This document shows, in pieces, positions 26,748 through 36,148 of a stretch of 64,000 bases of DNA. Origin of the DNA: Sulfuricurvum sp. (GTDB taxonomy: Bacteria; Campylobacterota; Campylobacteria; Campylobacterales; Sulfurimonadaceae); assembly GCF_028681615.1 (NCBI RefSeq), contig NZ_JAQUHV010000006.1:1-64000 (forward strand), in the 5' to 3' direction. Every line of letters starts with the position of its first letter. The first letter of the stretch is position 1. The position numbers and the translations under genes are program-made. The notes beneath the pieces were generated by a model. The model searched no databases. It had not been told where the DNA came from and saw only the letters and a list, made by a program, of their open reading frames with translations.

Positions 26748-27868
26748 ACGTAGTACAGTCGATAGCCGATCGTTTGATCCGTACTGTACGCTGTTTCGGA
26801 AAACGGCGTTACGGTTATCTGGACCATTCTATCTGCCATATACCCTCTGGCAACGATCCACTGGTCCTGATCCTCTCTCCCGACCTTTATCGTATCTGCA
26901 TTGCTTCACTCCCTGTTGCTACTCCTAAAGAAGCCGTCCGGTATGCTCCCTCTTATTTCGATGTAAGCGATGAACGGACCCGTTACGAAGCCTTTCAACT
27001 AGAGCAAGGGCGATACCTCCTAAGCGCTTTTGACCCGGAACTGATTCGTATACGACTGGAACAAGCAGGAGTTAATCCCGCATCGGTTGAACGTTTTATG
27101 CTCGCGCAGGAAGCTTTCGGTCTTGATCTTCTTCCCGTCTCTTTGAAAAACGGTTCTGTTTTGGCATTAAATGACGGAGTCGTCGTACGATTGGCATCAA
27201 AATATATAAGCGAACCGACAAAGTACGATTTAGAGGGATCCCTTAAAAACCTTGCACCGTGTTTGTCCGGTTTTAAAGCTGAAATGTACAAAGGGGGAGA
27301 TGTCACACAAAAAACGCTCACCTTTACAGCCTCCCTTTCACTCATTATCCTAATCAACCTTCTGATACAAGGGGGATATTCGTACCGTGAAGCGGCAAAG
27401 ATTATAGATGAGCAAGAAGAGATGAAAATCGAAAAACATCTTCCGGCAACGCAAATGGAGTTGGATGCACTTGCTTCGTCTTGGGAGAAAAAAGAAGCGG
27501 AACAGATGAAATTGCGTAAAATAGCTGCCGCTTTTTCGACGTTGACCTTGGAAAACAACAATACCGATTTGCCGAGTGCAGTACCTGTAGGGACACCTGC
27601 ACCGGTCACAAACGGGATTGTTCTCGTACCCGGTTCAAAACCGGGAGATCGTAATCTTCTGCTGGTTCCCGGTAGTTCCAATACGGTGTCGGGAACAGCA
27701 GTGGGTGAGTATGTAACGTCATTCTCGTATGAAAACGGAACCGTGCATTTTAAAATTGCCACACCTTCACCTCAAAATGCGGAAAAAGTACGCGACAGTG
27801 TGGCAAAAACTCTAAAAACCAATGCCGTGACGATCAAAGAGAACTCCTTAGAAGGGAGCATTCAATGA
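26744..27868 (+). CDS. gspL: GspL-like inner-membrane assembly protein
   Basis: 374 aa. A cytoplasmic actin-like domain of about 190 residues (SPDLYRICIASLPVAT, FDPELIRIRLEQAGV), one membrane helix near residues 195-215 (LTFTASLSLIILINLLIQGG), then a coiled coil and a periplasmic ferredoxin-like tail (FSYENGTVHFKIATPSP). This layout is that of GspL/PilMN-type proteins, which tether the GspE ATPase to the inner membrane. Assignment relies on layout and operon position rather than strong sequence motifs. Confidence 0.7.
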   Translation: MNVVQSIADRLIRTVRCFGKRRYGYLDHSICHIPSGNDPLVLILSPDLYRICIASLPVATPKEAVRYAPSYFDVSDERTRYEAFQLEQGRYLLSAFDPELIRIRLEQAGVNPASVERFMLAQEAFGLDLLPVSLKNGSVLALNDGVVVRLASKYISEPTKYDLEGSLKNLAPCLSGFKAEMYKGGDVTQKTLTFTASLSLIILINLLIQGGYSYREAAKIIDEQEEMKIEKHLPATQMELDALASSWEKKEAEQMKLRKIAAAFSTLTLENNNTDLPSAVPVGTPAPVTNGIVLVPGSKPGDRNLLLVPGSSNTVSGTAVGEYVTSFSYENGTVHFKIATPSPQNAEKVRDSVAKTLKTNAVTIKENSLEGSIQ

Positions 27869-28263
27869 AAACCCAATTTGATCCTGCCACCCTCGTAGTC
27901 GGAGTATCGTTTGTTGCGATCACCATTGCAGCAGGATGGATGATGCACGAGCACTCGGTTTTGAATGAAGCGGCTGCTCAGCGTGATGCAAGTGTCCAGA
28001 CATTTGAGCGGTTGTCATCGCTTAAAACACGTTGGGAAAATTCACCGGAAATCAAACAAAAGACCGATTTTTTGCTAACGCATCCTGCATTGATCCGTCA
28101 GGAAAAGAGACAAAAGAGTCTGTTCTTGGAATACGGCGATCTCTCCGGCAATGAGTTTGACCGAATCGCTTCTACTCTTTTAAATGCTCCATTTGTGATC
28201 AAAAAACTCGTGCTGTCTCGGAATGGAAATAGCGGAACTATCAGTGTGGAGATTGAACAATGA
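27865..28263 (+). CDS. gspM: GspM-like inner-membrane protein
   Basis: 132 aa. One N-terminal membrane helix (about 10-28), a short coiled coil and a small periplasmic domain ending KLVLSRNGNSGTISVEIEQ, the strand pattern of the GspM/PilO ferredoxin-like fold. Overlaps gspL and the next gene by 4 bases each. Called by size, topology and place between L and N. Confidence 0.65.
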   Translation: MKTQFDPATLVVGVSFVAITIAAGWMMHEHSVLNEAAAQRDASVQTFERLSSLKTRWENSPEIKQKTDFLLTHPALIRQEKRQKSLFLEYGDLSGNEFDRIASTLLNAPFVIKKLVLSRNGNSGTISVEIEQ

Positions 28264-28775
28264 AGAAAATTCTTTCATTTTGTGCTCTTTTACTGCTGGG
28301 AATTATTATCTTCTTGCCGAAATCAAATATCTATTATTCAGCGGAAGAGGCTTTTTCAACTGAGCATTTGTATTTGAGCGGGGAGAAGATACATGACCGC
28401 TTCCTTTATCTGGATGTACGGGATGCGTCGCTGTTATTGGACTCAATGCCGATCGGAACAATCGATCACATCCGTATTATTCCGCTGATCTTTTTTAATC
28501 GTGCAACGATTACGTCCTTGAATTTCAGCGGAGAATTCGCCTCGTTGTTTCCCGAAGGGATCGAGTATTTGACGTTTACCTACAGTCTGTTACATCCATT
28601 GACTGTCGTTATAGAAGGGGAGGGGGGATTCGGTCCCGTTCACGGAGAGATTGATTTGAAAAACGAGCGGCTGGAAGTGATCTTTGAACCTTCTCAAGTT
28701 ATGCGCGCTTATCCGCTTTTACTGGCGAAATTACATAAATCGGACAAAGGGCTGGTCTATGAAACCTCTTTTTAA
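28260..28775 (+). CDS. gspN: GspN-like protein
   Basis: 171 aa with an N-terminal signal or anchor (ILSFCALLLLGIIIFLP) and an all-beta periplasmic body (GTIDHIRIIPLIFFNRATIT, VVIEGEGGFGPVHGEIDL). The pattern of repeated beta strands fits the GspN/AsmA-like fold found in some T2SS operons. It is shorter than most GspN proteins (about 250 aa). Overlaps the gspC-like start by 17 bases. Confidence 0.6.
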   Translation: MKKILSFCALLLLGIIIFLPKSNIYYSAEEAFSTEHLYLSGEKIHDRFLYLDVRDASLLLDSMPIGTIDHIRIIPLIFFNRATITSLNFSGEFASLFPEGIEYLTFTYSLLHPLTVVIEGEGGFGPVHGEIDLKNERLEVIFEPSQVMRAYPLLLAKLHKSDKGLVYETSF

Positions 28776-29571
28776 TGATCATACTCTAAGTCGTCTAAAC
28801 CGTACGGCCTTACCGATAGTGATTGCTTTAAGTATATCAACCGCTCTCCTGCCGTTTTTAAAACCGACTTCGATTGAACATCCTCGGAGCGAAATCATCC
28901 CCTTTTTCGAGCCATACCATCTCGGGCAGCTTTTTGCCCTCCGTTTTGACGGTAACGCTGCAGTGATGAAAAAAGTGATTCAAGATGTTCTTACACCTGT
29001 TCTACACCGTTTAAATGCTATTTATATGGATGGTTCGCACTCCTTTGTCGCAGTAAATGATCATACGGCAACGACGTTTGTCGATAAGGGTGCAATGTAT
29101 AAAAATCTTTATCGTCTTGTCAGTGTGACACCGCAACAGGCCGTATTTAGTGCATACGGCCAACGTATGGTATTGCGATTGGGAGAAGAAGGGCATCTCA
29201 ATCTTAAAGAGTCGGTTACATCATACGTTCCGGATGAAACCGCTATCGCCTCAAATTTTGCAATTCCTCGTTCTACGATCGATCGTTATACGGAAAATAT
29301 GGGTGAAACCTGGAAAAATATTACGATCAACGAAGTGGTTCAGCAAGGTAAAATTATAGGTTTCAGAGTTGATGAAATCGCATTGGGTACACCGTTCGCA
29401 CTATTGGGCCTTCAAAAAGGGGATATTATCACCGGTGTGGATAACAAACCGCTTGACTCCTATGCAGCCGTATTTGCGGCATATCAGGTAGGATTACGCC
29501 ACTCTGCCATTAAAATTACTGTTTTACGTAACAATCAGCTAAAGGATCTTGAATATGAAATCAGCCGTTAA
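28759..29571 (+). CDS. gspC: GspC-like protein with PDZ domain
   Basis: 270 aa from ATG 28759. One membrane helix (about 15-35), a linker, a homology region of beta strands (LYRLVSVTPQQAVFSAYGQ) and a C-terminal PDZ domain (about 185-270; GTPFALLGLQKGDIITGVDNK). GspC links the inner-membrane platform to the GspD secretin and takes part in substrate choice. The frame opens upstream at 28684 but that start would add 25 residues inside gspN; the ATG at 28759 directly precedes a proper anchor sequence. Confidence 0.8.
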   Translation: MKPLFNDHTLSRLNRTALPIVIALSISTALLPFLKPTSIEHPRSEIIPFFEPYHLGQLFALRFDGNAAVMKKVIQDVLTPVLHRLNAIYMDGSHSFVAVNDHTATTFVDKGAMYKNLYRLVSVTPQQAVFSAYGQRMVLRLGEEGHLNLKESVTSYVPDETAIASNFAIPRSTIDRYTENMGETWKNITINEVVQQGKIIGFRVDEIALGTPFALLGLQKGDIITGVDNKPLDSYAAVFAAYQVGLRHSAIKITVLRNNQLKDLEYEISR

Positions 29572-31153
29572 TCTTTTAATCGTTTTTCTTTTTGCCCTCA
29601 GCCCTGTGTATGCTGATAATACGCCGAAGAGTGAGAAAGCCAGTATTGCCATTGACGGTATGGAACTTGGAGACTTTATCAAATTGGTAGCGAGACTCAG
29701 TCATAAAAATATTTTCGTTACCGAAGATATTGGGGGAAAAATCAGTTATGCCGGAAATCATCCGATTCACCGCGAAGATCTTTTCACTCTCCTTCAAACG
29801 ACACTGGAAGCGCGCGGAATGACGATGATCGATTCCGGTGCCGGATATTATTCGATCGTAAAAAGTGCTGATGCCGCTTCGATGAACGTCCCGTTTTTAG
29901 CTAAAAGCGATATCCCGCAGCTGCAAACGGAAATACTCCATCTAAAATACGCTATGGCGGAACCTATGGCGGTAAAAGTAAAAAATTATTCCAGTAAGAA
30001 CGGGAAAGTCGTCCCTTCAAAAGAGTCTAACTCTCTAATCGTCACCGATCTTCCTGCGAATATTAAGACGATGCGAAAGCTGATAGATGCCATGGATATA
30101 CGAGATGAAACAACGGCAAACTATACCCATCTCATCCAGCTAAAAAATGCCGATGCAAAAAATCTCGTGACCACTCTGAACACCGTTATCGCTAAAATGA
30201 CCCTGTCTCCAGGGCAGCAGCCGCCGAGTATTGCCAGTGATGATTCGACGAATTCATTGATTATTATCAGCAGTGACGATCTCTTCAAAACACTGTTGCC
30301 AACCATTCAGGGGCTTGACGGTGATCGTCAGCAAGTTTATGTCAAAGCAAGAATTATCGAAATCAGTGAAAGCAAAGCACAAGAAGTCGGATTCAAATAC
30401 GGACTCTCCGGTGGATCGTTCGGTTCAGGGGGAATATTCTCATTCAACTCGTCTCTTGGGGATGGGAAAACGGGCGCCATCAATCTCGATTCATTGCTGC
30501 TAAAATCCATCACTATTCCAACCCTAAGCTCAGGGATTGCATTGGGTGCCAGCATCTCATTGCTCAACAGCAACGGTGCGGCAGATATACTCTCAGAACC
30601 CTCTATTTTATGTATCGACAACCAAGAATCGTCAATCTATGTAGGTAAAACCGAATCAATCAGCACGGGAACGACTTTAACGGGAACAGGGCTGACACAA
30701 TCGAGTTATACGCGTCAGGATATCGGGTTGACGCTCAAAATAAAACCTCGACTTTCGAATGACAATAAAGTGCTTTTGGCCGTTGAAACCAAGCTCGAAG
30801 ATATTGATGCTACCAATACCAATCTGCAATTGCCGAGTACCACTAAACGAGAAGTGAAAACATCCGCCATCGTTAACAACGGAGAGAGTGTCATAATCGG
30901 TGGATTGATCAAAGATAAATATGACAGCAGCAATTCGAAAGTCCCTTTCTTCGGCGACTTGCCGATTCTTGGGAATCTTTTCAAAGACAAAGCCACATCG
31001 CATGACAAAATTAATTTGGTCATCATCTTAACTCCTTATATTCTGGATAAAAGTACCGATTTGGCGACCCTTCGAACGCAGCTGGATGAGTTGGATAAAA
31101 TCCAACAGCAGTATATTGACGATGTCGTAAAAAATGTTAAGGAACAGCATTAA
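29555..31153 (+). CDS. gspD: Type II secretion secretin GspD (short form)
   Basis: 532 aa from ATG 29555 (AAGGA ribosome site at 29542-29546; a TTG at 29549 is the alternative). Signal peptide (to about residue 20), N0 domain (28-105), N1 (120-190), N2 (195-265), then the secretin barrel with VKARIIEISESKAQEVGFKY, the SEPSILCIDNQ region and the conserved VPFFGDLPILGNLFK. It has one N domain fewer than the classical 650-aa GspD (no N3), which would give a shorter periplasmic channel. No pilotin gene is visible. Confidence 0.92.
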   Translation: MKSAVNLLIVFLFALSPVYADNTPKSEKASIAIDGMELGDFIKLVARLSHKNIFVTEDIGGKISYAGNHPIHREDLFTLLQTTLEARGMTMIDSGAGYYSIVKSADAASMNVPFLAKSDIPQLQTEILHLKYAMAEPMAVKVKNYSSKNGKVVPSKESNSLIVTDLPANIKTMRKLIDAMDIRDETTANYTHLIQLKNADAKNLVTTLNTVIAKMTLSPGQQPPSIASDDSTNSLIIISSDDLFKTLLPTIQGLDGDRQQVYVKARIIEISESKAQEVGFKYGLSGGSFGSGGIFSFNSSLGDGKTGAINLDSLLLKSITIPTLSSGIALGASISLLNSNGAADILSEPSILCIDNQESSIYVGKTESISTGTTLTGTGLTQSSYTRQDIGLTLKIKPRLSNDNKVLLAVETKLEDIDATNTNLQLPSTTKREVKTSAIVNNGESVIIGGLIKDKYDSSNSKVPFFGDLPILGNLFKDKATSHDKINLVIILTPYILDKSTDLATLRTQLDELDKIQQQYIDDVVKNVKEQH

Positions 31154-31154
31154 A

Positions 31155-32663
31155 ATGGTTCAAATTCCTCTTTTTTCCGAGGTCAATGCCATCGCGTTTA
31201 CTCCAGAGGGTATTGACCCATTTGAGACAATACGTGAAGGTTTGCTTTTTGCCCAGATCAACGAGCAGCACTATGCCATCCTCTCCTCACGTGATACGGC
31301 TACGGCTCTCTCGTCGTATAACAGGCTTTCATTGGATCTTCCGCTTGCCCATTTGGACGAGCAAACGTATGAGACGTTATACCTAAAATTTTTAGAGCTT
31401 AAAACTGATAGTGAACTGACTCAGAGTGTTTCTCAGGAAGAGCCGTACGAGGATGAACTTTCCCTGATCGATTTCCTGAAAAACTCGTCTGATCTGCTTA
31501 CCAGCGAAGAATCTGCACCGATCATAAAATTTGTCAATACCATTTTTTATCAGGCTCTGAAACGGCGGGCCAGCGATATCCATATCGAAACACATGAGAA
31601 AAAAGGGGAAGTACGTTTTCGTATCGACGGCGTCCTTTCAAAGCATATCGATCTGGATAAAGCGATAATCAGTTTGGTCATCAGCCGGATTAAAGTCATC
31701 TCCAACCTTGATATCGCAGAAAAACGTCTTCCCCAAGACGGCCGTACACAGATTAAAATTGCCGGAAAATCGTTAGATGTGCGTGTATCGGTTTTGCCCA
31801 CCTATCACGGCGAACGGGTTGTTATGCGTTTGCTCATGCATGCCGCATCCATTCCCGGATTGGAAGAGCTCGGATTTAATCATTCTACGACGGAACGTTT
31901 TTATGAACTGCTCAAATTCTCACACGGCATCATTCTAGTGACCGGACCGACCGGAAGCGGAAAATCGACAACGCTTCACTCTTTTCTTCAGCGTCTTTCA
32001 GGCCCTGAGAAAAATGTAATGTCGATCGAGGATCCGGTCGAATATGATGCCGCTCACGTTAGTCAGATAGCGGTGAATTCGAAGATCGGCTTGACGTTTG
32101 CCGAAGGGCTGCGCTCCATCTTGCGTCAAGACCCTGATATTATCCTTGTCGGTGAGATAAGAGACGGAGAAACGGCTCAAATCGCGATTCAGGCGGCAAT
32201 GACAGGTCATCTCGTTTTCTCGACGCTTCATACGAATAATGCGACATCGGCGGTTACCCGTCTTGTGGACATGGGTGTGGATAAGTTTATGGTGACCTCC
32301 ACACTTTTAGGGGTATTGGCACAGCGGCTGGTGCGTAAGGTCTGTACGGAGTGTCATGAGCTTCACACGATCGATCCGGTTGATGCAAGTGATCTTGATT
32401 TACCGACTGAAACAATCATAGCAAAAAGTGTCGGTTGTCCTACATGCGGTGGGACAGGATATCGGGGCCGTATCGCCGTAGGTGAATTGCTGATGATGGA
32501 TGAAAATGTTCAAACTTTGATGAAACAGTGTGAAAATGACGTAGAACTTCGTACGGCGATGAAAGGATCTATGGCATTTTTAGCCGATCAGCTAAAAGAC
32601 CTTTTGATTTCACATGAGACGACGTTGGAAGAGATACTCCGCGTCGGTGTTAAAGAGATTTAA
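31155..32663 (+). CDS. gspE: Type II secretion ATPase GspE
   Basis: 502 aa from ATG 31155, one base after the gspD stop. An N1E-like domain is followed by the ATPase core: Walker A GPTGSGKSTT, Asp box (VMSIEDPVEYDA), Walker B ILVGEIRDGETA and His box (TGHLVFSTLHTN). A tetracysteine zinc motif, CTECHELH then CPTCGG, lies in the C-terminal part as in GspE. It powers pseudopilus assembly. Confidence 0.96.
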   Translation: MVQIPLFSEVNAIAFTPEGIDPFETIREGLLFAQINEQHYAILSSRDTATALSSYNRLSLDLPLAHLDEQTYETLYLKFLELKTDSELTQSVSQEEPYEDELSLIDFLKNSSDLLTSEESAPIIKFVNTIFYQALKRRASDIHIETHEKKGEVRFRIDGVLSKHIDLDKAIISLVISRIKVISNLDIAEKRLPQDGRTQIKIAGKSLDVRVSVLPTYHGERVVMRLLMHAASIPGLEELGFNHSTTERFYELLKFSHGIILVTGPTGSGKSTTLHSFLQRLSGPEKNVMSIEDPVEYDAAHVSQIAVNSKIGLTFAEGLRSILRQDPDIILVGEIRDGETAQIAIQAAMTGHLVFSTLHTNNATSAVTRLVDMGVDKFMVTSTLLGVLAQRLVRKVCTECHELHTIDPVDASDLDLPTETIIAKSVGCPTCGGTGYRGRIAVGELLMMDENVQTLMKQCENDVELRTAMKGSMAFLADQLKDLLISHETTLEEILRVGVKEI

Positions 32664-33880
32664 TGGAATTCGTCTACAAAGGGCTCAATCCTGATGGTGC
32701 CCAGATCAGCGGAACTTTGGAATCGGCTTCGTTGGATGAAGCCAAGCGCCAGCTCAGAGCACAGGGGATCATCTACTCCTCTTTAGATGCTCAGAGCGGA
32801 TCACTGGTCGATTTGTTCGGGATACTCGGTACTAGAGCGATCCCCTCATCGCTTTTGACCCGTATCAGTCGTGATCTGGCCGTTTATCTACGTGCAGGTG
32901 TACCGTTGATACGGGCACTTTCATTGCAGGAGCGCCAATATCGAAATGAACCTAAAACGGAACGATTTTTTGCCTCTTTGATCACCTTGCTGGATGAGGG
33001 TAAAAGCTTATCAGCCGCTCTTGAGTCCCAAAATATCTATACGATTCCCTCTTTTTATCTGGGGACGCTCCGTGCCAGTGAAGATCGCGGTGTTTTGGCA
33101 GCAGTACTCAGTGAACTTGCCTCGTATATCCAAGTCGGCGAGCAAATCCGTGCCCAGCTCACCAAGGCATTTATTTATCCCGGTTTTATCGTCGCCGTTT
33201 CGATCCTCACTGTTTCGTTTATGCTCAGTTCGGTCGTTCCGAAACTCTCAGCAATTTTTGAAACGATGGGACAAGAATTACCTGCCTTGACGCGCGGTGT
33301 ATTGTCCCTCTCATCGTTTTTTTCCGCCTCATGGCCATGGATACTTCTTCTCATTGGAATGATCACGCTCATGGTCACTTCTGCATTGAAAAATCGTCCT
33401 GCATTCCGTTATCAGGTTGACCGTATTTTATTGTCGATACCGGTTGTCGGGAACATTATCCAAACGAGTGATTTGGCACGCTTCAGTGCCGTTGCATCGC
33501 TTTTGATTCGCTCCGGCATTCCCATCGTAAAGGCCATATCTCTTGCCGGAGGGACACTTTCATCTTCGGTGTTAAAAGCGCAGTTTGCGTATGGAGCCGA
33601 GCGGATCGTTGAGGGGGGGCGGCTTTCTACGTCACTTGCTGCTGCGGAACATGTTGAATTGGATGAAGCATTTATCGGTGCATTGGCTGTCGGTGAAGAG
33701 ACGAGCGAATTGCCGAGTATGCTGGAGAGTCTTTCCGAACTGTATATGGAACGTAACCGTGAGATGATCGGATTGTTTCTCTCACTGCTGGAACCGACAT
33801 TGATCTTAGTGGTGGGAGGGATCATCGGTGTCATCGTCACGGCGATGCTATTGCCGATTTTTTCTTTGAGTTTGGGGTAG
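32663..33880 (+). CDS. gspF: Type II secretion platform protein GspF
   Basis: 405 aa with two cytoplasmic four-helix T2SSF repeats (about 65-190 and 270-390) and three membrane helices (170-195, 225-245, 375-400). RISRDLAVYLRAGVPLIRAL and FSAVASLLIRSGIPIVKAI are the paired repeat signatures. It starts on the last base of the gspE stop (TAATG). GspF forms the inner-membrane base with GspE, L and M. Confidence 0.95.
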   Translation: MEFVYKGLNPDGAQISGTLESASLDEAKRQLRAQGIIYSSLDAQSGSLVDLFGILGTRAIPSSLLTRISRDLAVYLRAGVPLIRALSLQERQYRNEPKTERFFASLITLLDEGKSLSAALESQNIYTIPSFYLGTLRASEDRGVLAAVLSELASYIQVGEQIRAQLTKAFIYPGFIVAVSILTVSFMLSSVVPKLSAIFETMGQELPALTRGVLSLSSFFSASWPWILLLIGMITLMVTSALKNRPAFRYQVDRILLSIPVVGNIIQTSDLARFSAVASLLIRSGIPIVKAISLAGGTLSSSVLKAQFAYGAERIVEGGRLSTSLAAAEHVELDEAFIGALAVGEETSELPSMLESLSELYMERNREMIGLFLSLLEPTLILVVGGIIGVIVTAMLLPIFSLSLG

Positions 33881-33900
33881 TCTAATGTTATTTGTTTCAG

Positions 33901-33906
33901 TATAAT
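33901..33906 (+). promoter_or_regulatory. Possible internal -10 before the inserted OMP gene
   Basis: TATAAT 21 bases after the gspF stop in a short AT-rich spacer, followed by AAAAAGGAG. It suggests that the inserted gene, and possibly gspG-J, can be transcribed separately. Confidence 0.35.
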
Positions 33907-33926
33907 TAAGTTAACAAAAAAGGAGA

Positions 33927-34706
33927 ATGTTCATAATGCTAAAATACGCTTTGCTCATGTCTATTTTTGTTATAAGTGCATGTGCAGATAATACAGAGTT
34001 AAGTCTAAGTATTAATATGATGAAGATGGATTATCGAGAATATGATTGGGGTAAACTCATCGATTCTGAAAAAACAAGTGCACTTCCTGGATTTGGGATT
34101 CAATATAAAAAACAGTTAAATAAACGAGGATTGAGTAATCGCAGTTATTTCGATATTGATTATTCACAATACTATGGAAATACAGATTATGTAGGATTTA
34201 ATCTTGGGAGCGGTGGTGGACACTATGGTGATGTTGTCACCATCACAAAAAATACAATTTCTGATGGGAGTTTCGGTTATTCCGAAGAGAAATTATTTAA
34301 TAATTATCTCGTATTTATGCGTCTTGGCATTGGGTATCGGTATTGGGAAAGAGCTTTGTCAGATGGGCATACGGAAGAGTATACCTGGCCTTATGGAACT
34401 GTTAAAATGGGTATGTCCGGCGAATTAACATCGGTAGATACTCTCGGTATCGCAGCGGAATATCATTATGCCATTTCTCCAAAGATGAAATCAAATAGTT
34501 ATGGAGTATTTGATTTAGGGCGAACCGACGGCTTTTCGGTTGTTGTTCCGTGGGAGCATACATTGACCTCCTCGTGGGCAATTAAATTTACCTATATGTA
34601 TCAAACATGGAACATTTCTCAATCGAATACAAATTTCGGCTATTACGAGCCTGCTTCAGAGTCGAAATTTCATTCGATAAATGCTGCATTGGTGTATTGT
34701 TATTAG
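33927..34706 (+). CDS. Outer-membrane beta-barrel protein inside the T2SS operon
   Basis: 259 aa, signal peptide to about residue 20 (VISACADN), then alternating beta strands rich in Tyr, Ser and Gly up to the terminal LVYCY, as in an 8-12-stranded outer-membrane barrel. It separates gspF from gspG. Its base use looks more AT-rich than that of the flanking gsp genes, and it has its own ribosome site (AAAAAGGAG) and -10, so it may have been inserted. The start could be ATG 33927 or 33936. No family recognised; it could be a pilotin-like helper or an unrelated cargo. Confidence 0.8.
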   Translation: MFIMLKYALLMSIFVISACADNTELSLSINMMKMDYREYDWGKLIDSEKTSALPGFGIQYKKQLNKRGLSNRSYFDIDYSQYYGNTDYVGFNLGSGGGHYGDVVTITKNTISDGSFGYSEEKLFNNYLVFMRLGIGYRYWERALSDGHTEEYTWPYGTVKMGMSGELTSVDTLGIAAEYHYAISPKMKSNSYGVFDLGRTDGFSVVVPWEHTLTSSWAIKFTYMYQTWNISQSNTNFGYYEPASESKFHSINAALVYCY

Positions 34707-34753
34707 TATGTAGCATTGTATTGTTTAGCAAATTTTAACACAAGGTATTTAGG

Positions 34754-35185
34754 ATGAAAAATAGTCGAAAACGAAATGCATTTACTTTGATAGAGATCAT
34801 GGTTGTTATAATTATTCTTGGATTGTTAGCGGCTTTTGTCATTCCGAATATTACGGGTAAAAGCGAAGAGGCAAAACAAAAATTGGTGTGTGTCCAAATG
34901 AAGAGCCTCTCCGAAGGGCTAAAAATGTTTAAAATCGATAACGGTTCGTATCCGACTACAGAAGAGGGGATCGCGGCATTGATTACCAACCCTTCGAGCG
35001 ATACGTATCCTTCCTACAGTAAAAACGGTTATTTGGAAGGGAAAAATCTTCCGAAAGATCCTTGGAATCACCCTTATATCTATTTGAACGACGGGACAAC
35101 GTTCGATCTCGTCTCTTTAGGTGCGGACGGAAAAGAAGGGGGAAGTGATGACGGGAAGGATCAAAAGCTTTCTGAATGTCGCTAA
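34754..35185 (+). CDS. gspG: Major pseudopilin GspG
   Basis: 143 aa. The prepilin leader and N-terminal helix RNAFTLIEIMVVIIILGLL have Glu at +5 but Ala, not Gly, at -1 of the cleavage site. The C-terminal part has the GspG pattern GSYPTTEEGIAAL, LPKDPWNHPYIY and the calcium loop LGADGKEGGSDDG. It forms the pseudopilus shaft. Its gene overlaps gspH by 10 bases. Confidence 0.95.
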   Translation: MKNSRKRNAFTLIEIMVVIIILGLLAAFVIPNITGKSEEAKQKLVCVQMKSLSEGLKMFKIDNGSYPTTEEGIAALITNPSSDTYPSYSKNGYLEGKNLPKDPWNHPYIYLNDGTTFDLVSLGADGKEGGSDDGKDQKLSECR

Positions 35186-35721
35186 TAGCAGTTCGCAAAG
35201 GATTTACACTTATTGAACTTATTATCGTTATTGCTATCATGGGAATGGTAGCGGCGTTAGTAAGTTCGCGTTTAACACACATTGCCGATCACTGCTCGGC
35301 ACTCACTCCGCCCAGTATAAAAAATTATCTCAGTGCCTTTAATTCAAACAAACGGCTTGAACTGTTTTGTTATGACAATTGCACGCAATGCGATTTGTGG
35401 GAAGGGGATAAAAAAGTTCGCTCTTCTCTCAATATGGAAAGCAACGGATCTCTCAGAGTCCGACAATTTGATCGTTTCGGACATTTGGTGTATGCCGATC
35501 CCGTCATTCACGCAGAAGGTACTGCAATGAGAGACGGGTGCTTTGAATTTTTCCTTTATCCGGATGGTGTTTCCAGTTCTCTTATTCTCGAATCACAAAC
35601 GACGTTTATTGCCTATAGCCCTTTGTCTGATTCGGTGATACAAGGAGATGAGGATCAGGTACGTACTTCTTTGTATGACTCTTCACTTATGAATAAGGAC
35701 AGCTATTATGGGAACCGCTAG
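35176..35721 (+). CDS. gspH: Pseudopilin GspH-like
   Basis: 181 aa with the cleavage site and helix RKGFTLIELIIVIAIMGMV (Gly at -1, Glu at +5). The body contains four cysteines, including the pair in FCYDNCTQCDLW, and little else I can assign. Called GspH from its place between GspG and GspI. Confidence 0.75.
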   Translation: MSLIAVRKGFTLIELIIVIAIMGMVAALVSSRLTHIADHCSALTPPSIKNYLSAFNSNKRLELFCYDNCTQCDLWEGDKKVRSSLNMESNGSLRVRQFDRFGHLVYADPVIHAEGTAMRDGCFEFFLYPDGVSSSLILESQTTFIAYSPLSDSVIQGDEDQVRTSLYDSSLMNKDSYYGNR

Positions 35722-36148
35722 AAAGGGATTTTCCATAATCGAAGTATTGGTGGCGGTTGTTATCACTTCTATTGCAGGGATGGCGTTAATGGAATCGGCT
35801 GCTCAGGGAAGACGTGCTTATGATACGGCTGTGAAACATCAAAAAGATTCTGAATTAGCGGCATTGATAGCCCTCTCTTCGAATACGATGGGTGGAGCAG
35901 GGGAAAGCGATTTGGCAACGCTTATGTCAACACGCTATCTTATTGATAACGTGCGTATCACTGAAAAGTTAAAACCGTATCATTTTGTGTTAAAAACAGA
36001 GCGTTCCCATATCTGGGATGTTCAGGGGGAAGGGAATGAAACGCAAAGAGCAGTTGCACTGATCTCAGCCAATGCAATCGAGCAGACAATGATCGAAACG
36101 GATGGAGTCCGGACCACTTTGTACGGATTAAGCGGAGAGGGATGGTAA
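35708..36148 (+). CDS. gspI: Pseudopilin GspI-like
   Basis: 146 aa; ARKGFSIIEVLVAVVITSIAG gives a normal prepilin site. Short body with conserved-looking ALMESAAQGRRAYD, as in GspI. Overlaps gspH by 14 bases and gspJ by one. Confidence 0.75.
   Translation: MGTARKGFSIIEVLVAVVITSIAGMALMESAAQGRRAYDTAVKHQKDSELAALIALSSNTMGGAGESDLATLMSTRYLIDNVRITEKLKPYHFVLKTERSHIWDVQGEGNETQRAVALISANAIEQTMIETDGVRTTLYGLSGEGW

Noticed and set aside
26995-27762. 255-aa antisense open frame within gspL
   Set aside because: Ser/Arg-rich translation typical of a shadow frame; the gspL frame has overlapping starts and stops with its neighbours.
28961-29060. Single GCTATTT in the gspC-like gene as another regulon site
   Set aside because: Only one half site, inside a coding region, without a second repeat 11 bases away or a -10.
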